Below, piece after piece: positions 1-10,449 of a stretch of DNA of 64,000 nucleotides (position 1 is its first letter; every line of letters starts with the position of its first letter). Under the pieces are notes generated by a model. That model saw only the letters and a list, made by a program, of their open reading frames with translations. It was not told the DNA's origin and made no database searches. The position numbers were made by a program, and so were the translations under genes. The stretch comes from Chlamydoabsidia padenii (lineage: Eukaryota; Mucoromycota; Mucoromycetes; Mucorales; Cunninghamellaceae), in NCBI GenBank assembly GCA_025330725.1, contig JAIWND010000002.1:1792501-1856500 (forward strand), in the 5' to 3' direction.

Positions 1-1986
1 CGGTGGTGATGGTAGATCTAATAAAGAAAAAAAAAGTCGATGTTAGTAATGCAATCCTTTCATTCATTCATGCACTTTCTTTTTCCCTTACCAGGAGGTA
101 TCACCGATGATAACAGTTTGCTTCCAAAGTGATGACTGTAGTTATCAGTGGCCGAATTATTGCTGCTTGATCGAGTATTGATGACAGGTATGTCATTACT
201 AGCTTCTTTGTAAACCGGGACGTGATTTTCACGGAGATGACACACCAGAATATCCAAAGCAAAAGGCAAGTGATCCAAGTTGGTCTTGTTGAGTTGGAGA
301 GGAATCACACAGCTATTGGGGATGGAGCCTTCGAGATCGTTTCCACCATCATTACTTGAAGGCGACATTGGATGAGAAGTGGGAGAGGAAGAAACCGATT
401 CTTCAATGGATTTTTTTGCTTCGTTTCCTTTCATCTTTGTAGCTGCATTAGTCAATACTGTTTCCACGTCCACAGCGATATCCATTTCATGTTGAAGCCG
501 GTGCACCACTTGTTCTTTAAAAGCAGTAGATGACAATACAGTGATGAGTTGAGAGGAGAATGGGACCCGGAAGCAATAAACATCAGATACCATTTGACGA
601 ACCATTTGCGTAGCCGATTCCAGATTAGATTGAGGACCCACCAAAGTGACAACGTCATCGGCAAGTTCATGATTAGGCCAGATGATTTTCACAGCAGTCT
701 TCTTGGATACTTCTTGCAAGTAGGTTCGATAGTCGCAGAGTAAAGTACGGTGACGGCGGAAGGGGATCGAGATATGTTGAATTACAAAGTCCTTGTCCTT
801 GGGCGTGATCAGATCCATCACAGCATGCCGAAGATTGTCCAGGTTGATTTGGTTTTTCATCGGAGTTCGAGCCACCACATTATCTTCATTACCGTAATAG
901 CCACCCAGAGAAGCAAATTCTTCAGCGTTGGAAAACTTGACATAAACGCCATACTTCTTCATGATCCGTTGGATATTTTTGCCACCAACACCAATGATAC
1001 GCTTGTGATAGGTTTCAGGGACATAAAAGGAGATTTCGGCCGGTAATTCTTCTTGTAGTAGAGTCAATCCATCCAGAGCCTTGATAAAGTTTGAAGATTC
1101 TACCTCCAAAATAAAGTTGTATTCACCAAACGGAAGAAACTTGATTTTTGCGCCAGATGTTTTCATGATTTTGTTGATTTTGCCGTTCTTTTTCCCACTG
1201 ATAAATTCCCGTTGATCATTAGATAGTTCAACATTGAAGATGGTGTCTTGATGGAATATCTATAATAACAACAAAGAAGAAGAGCAATTAGTAAGAATAG
1301 GTTGTTCCGTTCACCCGCCGATTCTACTGCAAAAGTAACAAACTTACTTTTAAAAACGTTGTTTCATGCAAGCGTTGATAAACATTCCGGACCGCACGTT
1401 CGGTCCCAAAGACTTGAATACAACCAGGATCAGTTCGATAAGCAACTTCAGCACCAGAGACTTGGGACAAAGTAGTAGTCAAAGCAGCCAAATTATTGAT
1501 AGAATTGAAGAAGTTGGCATCAGCATAAAGATTATCTTGATCGTGGAAGTAAAAACATGCTTCATAGATGTAACAGGCCTATTATAAAAGAGAAAGATAG
1601 AAAGAGAAAGACATCATAATGTTATTGTCAACCCCATAAAAAGATACCAAAAGAAGTTGATTAACCAGAATATGCCTGCCTGCTTGTTTATTTGTTTACT
1701 TACCAAAAAGTTGATGGAGCGTAAGGTTCTTTCAGCATTAACCCTATTTTCGGCATAGACAGTGACGGTATTCAACTTGGAGCCAAGTGGTGGAAGCGCA
1801 ATAAAAGATCCATTGTCATGCATGATTTGACATAATTCGTCCCGCCGATGTAGTTGCATCCAGTCCAGTTTCCGAGCATCCAAATTGGTATCTTTATGGT
1901 ACATTGATTTAGCCTATAATGGTTTGTTGCCAAGAGAATAAAAGATGTATATGCATAAAGGGGGTGAGTTCATGTGATGTACCTTT

Positions 1987-2017
<31 letters not shown>

Positions 2018-2995
2018 GGTTGTTCCTTGTCATTTTCTTTTTCTTTTTACCTTTTGATTTGCCAATTTGGTCAACATGTCCTTGACTCTTGATACATTTG
2101 CAACATCACCAGTAATAAAGATTGGTGGTTCATCTTCTAGTGTGTCATTATCATTATCACCATCACCGTTGTTCGTTTGAGTTGTTGTGGTATCCATGGT
2201 AGGGAAAGGCGAAGGAAAGTAGATGTTGATTAAAGTTTCGTCCACAATAGGTTGCAATGTCGCACGCTTTCGACCACATATCAAATAATGAAGTTTTCTT
2301 GGGATATGCAAAACGTCACTATGTAGATTCATCTAGATAATACATAAATAGATTTAATAAGGTAGGTAGTAAGTAAAGGTGAACAGAGTAAGGACCCTTT
2401 TCATTTTCATTTTCTTTTGCCTTACCAATTCGTCCAAAGCCACTAGTAAACGAACTCTTGCTAGTTCAACACGGTGAGGAAGACCGACAATACAGAGAGT
2501 CAAGACATTTTCCGATTCAAAATAAGATAAAGGTTGTTGTTGGTTTATGACCGGAAGTATGAGAGAGACTTGAGCTTGAGTATCCAGTTTGACCTTTTCA
2601 AATATGGCTGTATGGCAAGTCGGGTCGGTGAAGATCATTGGCAAGTCCTTGATTGGTATTTTGAGTTTCAGTTGTACGGTGAGAGGACATTTCTGAAGCA
2701 AGTCGGTTCGTGCCGCCATGACAGTATCATGAGGACCAGTAAGAGTGATGTTATAGTTGGTAGGAGTATCCACAAGAGGCACCTTGATGACGTTAGGGAA
2801 TGCTGTAGTTGCTGTATCCTGTAAAGAAGTAGCTGAAATAGCAATATGACAAGATCCGTAAAGAGACTTTACATTGTTGCATGTTGTTTGAATACAAGAC
2901 AAGGTGGCATCGTTGTTGTTGGAGTAATCGTCGTTGGTATCGTATTGACAAGATTTGATTGGAGCGTAACATAAGGAAAAGGCCGTATGAGACAT
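1..2995 (-). CDS. Multi-KH-domain RNA-binding protein (Mug60/YLL032C-like), 3' end cut by window
   Basis: Probable RNA-binding protein built of repeated KH-type units; it resembles the S. pombe Mug60 / S. cerevisiae YLL032C family, whose molecular role is poorly known. Exons on the minus strand: 2995-2426, 2332-2051, 1913-1704, 1578-1348, 1259-92 and 17-1, the last continuing beyond the window. All joins keep frame, giving at least 820 residues. The best signatures lie in exon 5: GKKNGKINKIMK, then HKRIIGVGGKNIQRIMKKYG, a textbook KH GxxG loop. A Ser-rich linker (SSSPTSHPMSPSSND) follows. The start ATG at 2995 is preceded by an A/T-rich leader. The donor CCTG|GTAAGG at 91 and the acceptor at 19-18, with a branch site ACTAAC between, show that the stop at 60-62 lies in an intron and is not the real end. 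Family call fairly firm; function inferred. Confidence 0.8.
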
Positions 2996-3973
2996 GTTCT
3001 TTATTCTTCCTTTTGTTCCCTTTTTAATGCTGGTTGTGTTATAATAATAAAAAGAGTAAAGTGTGGTATCAAGTATAAAGGAATAATAAAAGAGAAGAAG
3101 GAAGAGGTAAAAAAAAAAAAAAAAAGGAATGGACAGAATAAGTAAAAAAGTGCTAAGAAGAGAGAGGTGAAGGAAAAGGGAAGAGAAGAATTTTTTTTTT
3201 TTTTTACCCTACGACTTTTTTATTTTTTGGGAGCCGACAATAATGTCATGAAACCGAGATTGAACGACGCCGCTGAATCGTTAAATACAGCAAAGTAAAC
3301 CATTCTCCTATTCCCCTTTTTCATGTTTATGTCAACCATACATATAATATATTAATGTACCACCTAACTTGATCATTTCATACATACATAGTTTGTTCTT
3401 TCTTTCTTCAAGTATGGCAGGTGTTTTACCTTCAGTTAGACTCGAGCTTTTTTTTATTTTTTATTTTTTTTTGTTTTGGGCAAAAAAGGCGTCCTCGTTT
3501 TCAGAACCGTACCTTATTTTTATTGGCTATGTTTCTAAACTGTTGGGCTAAGTGAAAAAAAAAACTTTTTCCTTGCAATGACGCGCGTCCGAAGGATCGC
3601 AATTGTCCCCCCTCTCCGAAAAAACGAAATTCCGCTTGACCCTGACCTGACCTGTCATTCTTGCATCTTCTTTTGATGTTGACATTGTTTTATCCAGTCT
3701 TTCCCCCATCATCGGGAACACATTCATAGTTTGTCTGTCACATGATATGTTAGGTCCCCCCCCTTTTTGACTCATTACATTGACTCCACTGCACTTTTTC
3801 GCTCCCAAGATCGGCGGGGTTTGAACATATCCAATCATTTTCAAGGACGGGAGAAGAATTTTTTCGGTTGTTTTTTTTTTTGTACCTTTTTTTCTTTCTC
3901 CTTCTCTTACCTTCTCTTCCACTTTTTCTCCTCCTTTTTTTTCCCCCCCTCGTCTTCTTCATCACACATCGAC
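2996..3973. promoter_or_regulatory. Divergent intergenic region (KH protein / Hsp40)
   Basis: No gene seen. It contains poly-A and poly-T runs (around 3110 and 3190), a C/T-rich stretch just before the Hsp40 start, and one copy of a variant of the recurrent intergenic word (GCGGGGTTTGAA, 3814-3825) about 150 bp before that start. I looked for a clear heat-shock element array (nGAAnnTTCn) and found none. Confidence 0.5.
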
Positions 3974-5278
3974 ATGCCTCGTGAAACCAAATACTACGAC
4001 ATCTTGGGTGTTGATCCCTCTGCATCTGAAGGCGAACTCAAGAAGGCTTATCGCAAGCTTGCTTTGAAGTATCATCCTGACAAGGTAAGAAGACGAAAAA
4101 AGATCTACATGACTAATAGTTGCTGCCCTCTAACACAAATCGTCCATCCTTTGATATAATGTATTATATAGAATCCTGATGCTGGAGACAAATTCAAGGA
4201 AATCTCTCACGCTTATGAAGTGCTATCTGATGCCGAAAAGCGACAAATGTATGATCAATACGGGGAAGAAGGATTGAATGGTCAAGGTGGCATGGGTGGT
4301 ATGGATGCTGAAGATCTCTTCTCCCAACTCTTTGGTGGTGGACTCTTTGGTGGTGGTGGTGGTGGCCGTTCCCGCGGTCCTCAAGGTCCTCGTCGTGGTA
4401 AAGACATGGTCCATCATCTCAAGGTCAGTCTCGAAGATCTCTACAAGGGCAAGACTACCAAGTTGGCACTTCAAAAGCATGTCCTTTGTGGCAAATGTGA
4501 AGGCAAAGGTGGAAAGGATGGTGCGGTGCGAACCTGTACTGGATGTAATGGTCAAGGTGTCCGTGTTACTATTCGCCAAATGGGTCCTATGATGCAACAA
4601 TTCCAACAAGCCTGTCCCGAATGCCGTGGTCAAGGTGAAATCGTCAACGAAAAGGATCGCTGCAAACAATGTATGGGCAAGAAGATCGTGGGTGAAAAGA
4701 AGATCTTGGAAGTCTTTATCGATAAGGGTATGAAGAATGGTCAAAACATTACTTTCTCTGGTGAAGGTGATCAAGCTCCTAACATTATTCCCGGTGATAT
4801 CATCATCACTTTGGATGAAAAACCTCACAGCACTTTCCAACGCAATGGTGATGATTTGGTGTACGAAGCCAAGATTGAATTATTAACTGCTCTCGCTGGT
4901 GGTCAATTTGTTATCCCTCACTTGGATGATCGTGCTCTCTTGGTCTCTGTCCTTCCTGGTGAAGCCATTCAACCTGGCATGGTCAAAGTTATTCCTAACG
5001 AAGGTATGCCCTCTTACCGCCATCAAACTCATGGTCATCTCTTTGTCAAGTTTACTATCGACTTCCCTCAATCCAACTGGGCCGACGAAGAAACTATTGC
5101 CAAGCTCAATGCCATCTTACCTGCTAGATCTCCTTTGCCTTCCTTTGGTAACAAGCACGTTGATGAAGTTGTCTTGGCTGATGCTACTGGTTATCAATCT
5201 CAACGATCTGGTCATGCTCACTATGAAGAAGAAGAAGAAGAAGAAGGTCAACCTGGTGTGCAATGCGCTCAAAGCTAA
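3974..5278 (+). CDS. YDJ1: Type I Hsp40/DnaJ co-chaperone, farnesylated (Ydj1/Mas5)
   Basis: Cytosolic J-protein that delivers unfolded clients to Hsp70 and stimulates its ATPase. Exons 3974-4084 and 4172-5278 give 405 residues, close to Ydj1 (409). J domain at residues 1-70 with HPD at 34-36; Gly/Phe-rich linker ([11 protein letters not shown]); four zinc-binding repeats around residues 140-210 ([32 protein letters not shown]); then the two C-terminal substrate-binding barrels. The protein ends in a run of seven Glu and CAQS, a CaaX box predicting farnesylation as in Ydj1 (CASQ). The intron falls straight after HPDK. The fourth zinc repeat ends GKK rather than GxG. A polyadenylation signal AATAAA lies near 5470. 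Assignment is secure. Confidence 0.97.
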
Positions 5279-6071
5279 ATGGATTAAAGGCTGATACCGA
5301 TGTGGCTTCCCTTTTTAGAACATGATTAGTCATCCCCCCTTCATTTTATTTATCTACATAGTCTATATCTCGTATTTATTGTTACTACACACACTTTTTA
5401 TTTTATTTGTCAATTGTACTGATGCATTATGTTGTACACTCTTTTTACTTTGTCTCTTTTTTATCATACAATAAAGTTTTAGATCTATTTTATATCCTTA
5501 CTTTTTCTTTTGTCCAACATGTCGTTGATTTAATGATGTAGAACCAATGTATGTTTGTCTTGTATGTAGGGCTTGGGTAGGTCAATAGATAAATGACCAA
5601 CTCTTCATTCATTAGTGAAGAATTGGTTGGATGGGTTAAATGTGTGGCTGGATAACTGACAGGTGGACCCTGATTACATAATATACTTTAACTCCGACAT
5701 TTTGGCAGGGCAGCTAATACCAAGGAAAAGAAATCAATCATTGATGGGGAAGTGACAGAATAGTAAAAATGGTGCTATAGGAGGGAAGTTCACAACCAAT
5801 TCATGCTGATCATCAACCCACGCATGTATGAAGCCAATTTACAACGGCGGTGGGGTTTGAATAAACTCCGATTAATGCAAAAAGAACCTTTTCATTATTT
5901 ACACTGTTTTATCATTTGTTTGTACAAATCATTTATTTCATGCCTGATACAACCATCATTCCGACTCCCAAATTGTTTATACTTTGGCGTTTAAAGAAAC
6001 ATTTTATTAGAGATACATATATGACTATAACTAAACAGGACCCATGTTATCCCACTATCTAGACACTAAGT
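5279..6071. other. Convergent intergenic region
   Basis: 3' ends of the Hsp40 gene (+) and RPN6 (-) face each other. An AATAAA signal near 5470 serves the Hsp40 gene. The short open frame at 5803-5994 has no splice context, no homology that I recognise and no promoter word, so I do not call it a gene. Confidence 0.5.
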
Positions 6072-7714
6072 TTATGATAATTTGGCCGCCTTTTGATATA
6101 AACTAGAGACCACCTTGTCCACTTGTTTGAGAGTATCGATCGCCGTTTCGTAGGTTTTCTATCAAAGAAAAAAAAAGAGAGAGAGAGAGTCAGTTTCCAC
6201 AAGAACTTTAGTCATACCCCAATACAATGTTTCTACTTACATCTTCTTCAGGTTCATCAAATACAATTAAACAACCAGCCCCTTGATCCAAAATGCCATG
6301 GAATGCTTTGTCCAAAATCATTTGTGATAGTTTCTGTTCGACTTGAGGTGCAGGAAGTTTCACCATGTCAGCAATATGAGAGATTTCGACACGAGAGAAA
6401 GGTTCAATGATTCGTACCAGATTTTGTTCCAACAAAGTATCGTATAATGCAGCTAGTTGAGCTCGAATGATGGGATCGTTATTGAGTTCATTGGTGTATC
6501 TTGCCAGTGCTGTTTCAAATTCTTGGAGGTTTCGATTTTGATGTGCTGTGGCCACTGCTTTCATTGCTTCAATGTCGAGTCCTGCATAACGTAACGCCAT
6601 CTTGCCATTGATGATCGAGTGGACATCTTCAGCCTACCAAATGAAAAGAGTCATTAGTCTACTCATTCATTTCTATAGCAATTAGTTGTATCTATGTATA
6701 TATTACCAGATTCAGCATGATTTTACATAATAGCATGTATTTCAATGCAAGTACAGCCTTGGTATCATCTTGACTGGAGTATCCTTCGAATGTTTCAAAA
6801 AAGTAAGAGTAGGCAGTCTTGTAATCCTTTTCTTCGGAATGGAGAATCCCTGATTGCATATCCAAAGAGGCTTGAAGCAAAGGAGGACAATAGATGGCAT
6901 TGGCAGAGGTTCGAGCAGATGTGAGAGCAGCCTATAATCATAAAAAAAAAAAACAAGTTAGATATCCCCCTCCCCTTTATATATATATATGCCTAATCCA
7001 CTTACTCTGGCCTTGGGCAAGTTCCTTAAAGCATGACAGACACGGCTTTCCAGTAATTGTACTTCGACCAACACCATTTTATCGTCCAGTCGTTTCAATT
7101 CCTTTAACAATTGTGAGATAAGTCCAAGAGATTCATGATACATTTTGTTATCCAGATAAAGTGCCACCAAACGTGTTTCCAAAGATTGTTTTAAAAAGAT
7201 ACGTTTGTCTTCGTTTGCCCAGTCGATGTTTTCCTTGCATACTTGAATCTGGAGTGGTAGACAATCAGGAATATCGTTAAACATGTCAATAAGACTACGA
7301 ACTAGAAAATAAAAGTCTTTAATATCCAGTTCAACACAAGTATTATGTTGGTGAGTCCAACTTACTAAGTTTGGCGGTTTTGGCTTTGGCGATGGAAGAC
7401 ATGAAACCACGAGAAGAGCGAATGAGGTCAGCCAGTTCTTGAGGTAAGCTATAAATAGAAAGTGAGTATCCAAGCCAATTCAAAGCATATATAATCTTTG
7501 TTAAGGAGAAAACTTACTTTAGTTTTTGATAGATTTCACCAAGATGTACCAAAGCAATTTCTTGTTCACGAAGAATGTCATCAGAGGTTGAGTTTTCATT
7601 GAGGATCGCTTTGTAAGCCAAGATGGCCTGTTCGGTGTTTTCAGCATCCTTCAGAGCCACCGCTTGGTTGATTCGATCAGAGTAGTTTGATTTAGTGTTT
7701 GTCGGTGCCACCAT
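6072..7714 (-). CDS. RPN6: 26S proteasome lid subunit Rpn6 (PSMD11)
   Basis: PCI-domain subunit that clamps the proteasome lid to the base and core. Exons (minus): 7714-7518, 7448-7366, 7301-7006, 6931-6707, 6633-6241, 6158-6072; five introns, all in frame. Diagnostic segments are [59 protein letters not shown] and the PCI end [20 protein letters not shown], closing with YQKAAKLS. The order and length match Rpn6 throughout. The start ATG at 7714 lies only 211 bp from the start of RPN7, which runs the other way, so the two lid genes very likely share a promoter. Confidence 0.97.
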
Positions 7715-7925
7715 GATGAGAAGATGTAGAAGAGAGAGTATTCGCGAAAGAAAAAAGGTGCAAAATTTAACTCTTGTCCCCCCTTTTCATACTCTTACGT
7801 GTATTGCCTTTCAAACCTAGTCACCGCCCAAAACAATTAAAATCCCGCCGCCCACTTTTTTCATGGCCTGAATGAACGCGTAGGCTTCCCTCTCCTTTTT
7901 TCTTTCCAGTCTTCATTCCACAACC
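7715..7925. promoter_or_regulatory. Shared bidirectional promoter of RPN6 and RPN7
   Basis: The 211 bp between the two divergent start codons must hold both promoters. It contains a variant of the recurrent intergenic word (TTAAAATCCCGCC, 7838-7850) near its centre, a second G/C-rich element GTCACCGCCC (7820-7829), and pyrimidine-rich leaders before the RPN7 start. I see no exact match to the yeast Rpn4 (PACE) site GGTGGCAAA. Confidence 0.7.
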
Positions 7926-9527
7926 ATGTCTCGTCCCTCTGATGAAAACGAACTAGCCAAAATCCCTGATCTTTATCTTGCAGTAAGTATATGCCTTTTG
8001 CTTTGACTTGCTTTACCTTCTCACTCTCTCTCTCTCTCTATTTATATTTATATAGCACCATCGATTTATTGCCAACCATGGTCCTGACAACTTGAAAGAC
8101 GACTCCAAACAACAATTACTCAAGGCCATTGAAGAAAAAAGTAGGTAAACGTATATGATTGAAAAATAACAACTCTGGATCTCACACTTTGCTTTTATCT
8201 TTTCATACAGATATGGCACCCTTTTACAAACAGTTAACAGAAGAGTGGAAGATGTCTTTGAATCAAGGATTGTTGGACAAGATGGAAGCTGCTAACAAGG
8301 ATGAACTACAAAAGTTTGATGACAAGGTATCGGATGCTGAACAAAACCAAGGGGAAACCGAAGTCAACGATGCCTTACTTGGGAAAGGGGACTATTATGC
8401 TATGATTGGTGATAGAGTAAGTAACAAACTCAACTTCTTTCGATTAAAGATGATGGACTAAACTTGAACTTTTTTATTTTTATTTTTATTTTATGATAAT
8501 AGGACAATGCACTCAAGACTTACGAAGCACTTTTGAAAAAGTCAATCACACTTGGCACACGAATCGATATTGTCTTTGCTATGGTACGAATTGGATTCTT
8601 CTTTGATGATAATGTGATGGTCCGCTCTAATATCGACAAACTCAAGGAATTGATCGAACAAGGTGGTGATTGGGATCGTCGTAACCGATTGAAGGCTTAT
8701 GAAGGTGTCTATTTGATGTCCATCCGTGACTTTAAGGGTGCCGCCAGTCAATTCATCGACACTCTCAGCACATTCACCAGCACCGAAATGATGTCTTATC
8801 AAGATTTTGTCAAGTATGCTGTCCTCACTAGTATTATCAGCATGAAGCGTGTTGATATCAAGAAAAAGGTAAATAAAGGAATTAAAAATGAATGATGGGG
8901 ATTTGTGTTGGGATCTAACTTGGTGTTATTGTCAAAGGTATTGGACTCACCGGAAATCTTGGAAGTCATTTCAGACATCCCTTATTTGGAAGACTATATG
9001 ACAAGCTTATACAACTGTAACTATGCTCAATTCTTCCGTGCTTTAGGTAAGTAAACTAACTTGATGATATGAATTGATGTCTAATTATATCCTCCTCCCT
9101 CCCCCTTTATCTTTACAGCACATATAGAACAAACTCACCTTCGAACCTCTCGATATCTTTACCCTCACATCCGCTACTATGTCCGTGAAATGCGTATTGT
9201 CGCCTACGCTCAGCTCTTGGAAAGTTATCGTTCTTTGACTATCACAAGTATGGCTCAAGCATTTGGCGTAACTGAAAGCTACATTGACAAGTAAGTTAGG
9301 ATGGCAATATATCTTGATAATCATTAACCTACTCTTTTTTCTTCTTCTTTAGGGAACTATATAAATTTGTGGCTGCTGGTCGCCTGAACTGTGTTATTGA
9401 CAAGGTGAACGGAATCATTGAAACCAATCGACCTGATGCCAAGAATGCCCAATACCAAACGGTGATCAAGCAAGGCGATTTGTTACTAAACAGGGTGCAG
9501 AAACTTAGTAGGGTGATTGATGTTTAA
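7926..9527 (+). CDS. RPN7: 26S proteasome lid subunit Rpn7 (PSMD6)
   Basis: PCI-domain lid subunit needed for assembly of the proteasome regulatory particle. Exons 7926-7982, 8056-8140, 8211-8416, 8503-8868, 8938-9046, 9119-9290, 9353-9527; all seven join in frame, about 389 residues, the family length. Key matches: [66 protein letters not shown] and the end [17 protein letters not shown]. Exon 2 must use the donor at GTAGGT (8141), not the stronger-looking GTAAAC four bases later, because only the former keeps frame. AATAAA lies just after the stop. It is divergent from RPN6. Confidence 0.97.
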
Positions 9528-9599
9528 CTAATTATATAATAAAGATGCTGTGTGTTTTTTTTTTTAAACTATCTTGTCTCCTTTTTGTGTGTGTGTATG

Positions 9600-9621
9600 T
9601 GATATGATATGATATGATATG
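9600..9621. repeat. GATAT tandem repeat
   Basis: About four tandem copies of GATAT just after the RPN7 terminator region. A short microsatellite with no visible function. Confidence 0.6.
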
Positions 9622-10288
9622 ACCAATAGGAAATGGAGGGGGGGGACAGCGGATTTGATTTTACCAAGGATCATCATCGGTTTACACTCCCATAGACTAT
9701 GTTTCGGACCAATTGGATTTATAATACTACTCGATGATCAAGTAAAGGGCCATGATCATCCATTCCATTTCCCATACCCGGCAATTCCTTTTTTGAACGA
9801 TGACATGAAAATATTTTTAAACTGGGGAATCCAGGGAACACGAATCAACCGATATCGGGAGTTGAATAATTAACGATCAAGTCAACTATCCGCATTGTCG
9901 CACGTGTGCATTGTGATTGGTTAAATCAATTGCCCTTCATTTGTTCCTCAGTTTCTCGTTTATCTATATCGGGGACGGAACTGGTAAAACCATCCTATTG
10001 TTTAGGCTATTATTATTGCAAATAAACTACCAGCAACGGACTGGACTGAGCAGTAACAAAATTTCATTATCATGTTTGGTATTTAGATGATCAGAGCAGA
10101 CCTAATACGCCCAAGAAAAGTAAGGGGGGGGGGAACAAAGGATCATCGCTGTTAAAGAAAAGGGTGACAAAAAAAAAGGGACCCCACTTGGCCTCACTTG
10201 ACCGCACGTGAGGTAGTGTGAGAACCTATTTAGGCGAATCTACGACTCAGTTATAGTTGTACAAGACCAACGGAGCTTTTTTTCCAGA

Positions 10289-10300
10289 GCGGGATTTGAA
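10289..10300 (+). promoter_or_regulatory. Recurrent word GCGGGATTTGAA, exact
   Basis: 150 bp before the SPX transporter start. Confidence 0.7.
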
Positions 10301-10449
10301 AAGTGAGTTTTACAAAAATATAAATAAATACCGATCCCTCTTTTTTTTTTTTTTTTTTTCTCTTTCTTTCCGTTTTCACACTTTTTGTCTTTTGGTGGTT
10401 TACCCGTACCCTTACATCTTTTATACCTTATCACTTTTAAACATCAAGT

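Larger units (their letters stand above)
9528..10449. other. Intergenic region with a TGATA tandem repeat and the promoter of the SPX transporter
   Basis: Holds the RPN7 3' end, a short GATAT tandem repeat (9600-9621), G runs (9640, 10125) and CACGTG at 9901-9906; a second CACGTG sits at 10205-10210, 240 bp before the transporter. CACGTG is the core of the yeast Pho4 site, suggestive for a phosphate transporter but only inference. An exact copy of GCGGGATTTGAA lies at 10289-10300. The open frame at 9619-9873 has no supporting features. Confidence 0.5.

Noticed and set aside
60..1166. KH protein ending at the stop at 60-62
   Set aside because: A strong donor (CCTG|GTAAGG) at 91 and an acceptor at 18-19 with a branch site between show the frame leaves this exon before the stop; the gene continues past the window.
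3600..3973. Heat-shock element array before the Hsp40 gene
   Set aside because: No run of alternating nGAAn/nTTCn units found.
4223..4840. 205-codon antisense frame over the Hsp40 gene
   Set aside because: Low-complexity Thr-rich shadow of the biased codon use on the sense strand.
8141..8145. Use of the AG|GTAAAC donor in RPN7 exon 2
   Set aside because: Shifts the frame; GTAGGT four bases earlier gives the conserved NMAPFY.
9619..9873. 84-codon frame between RPN7 and the transporter
   Set aside because: No splice context, no homology that I recognise, no promoter word at a proper distance.
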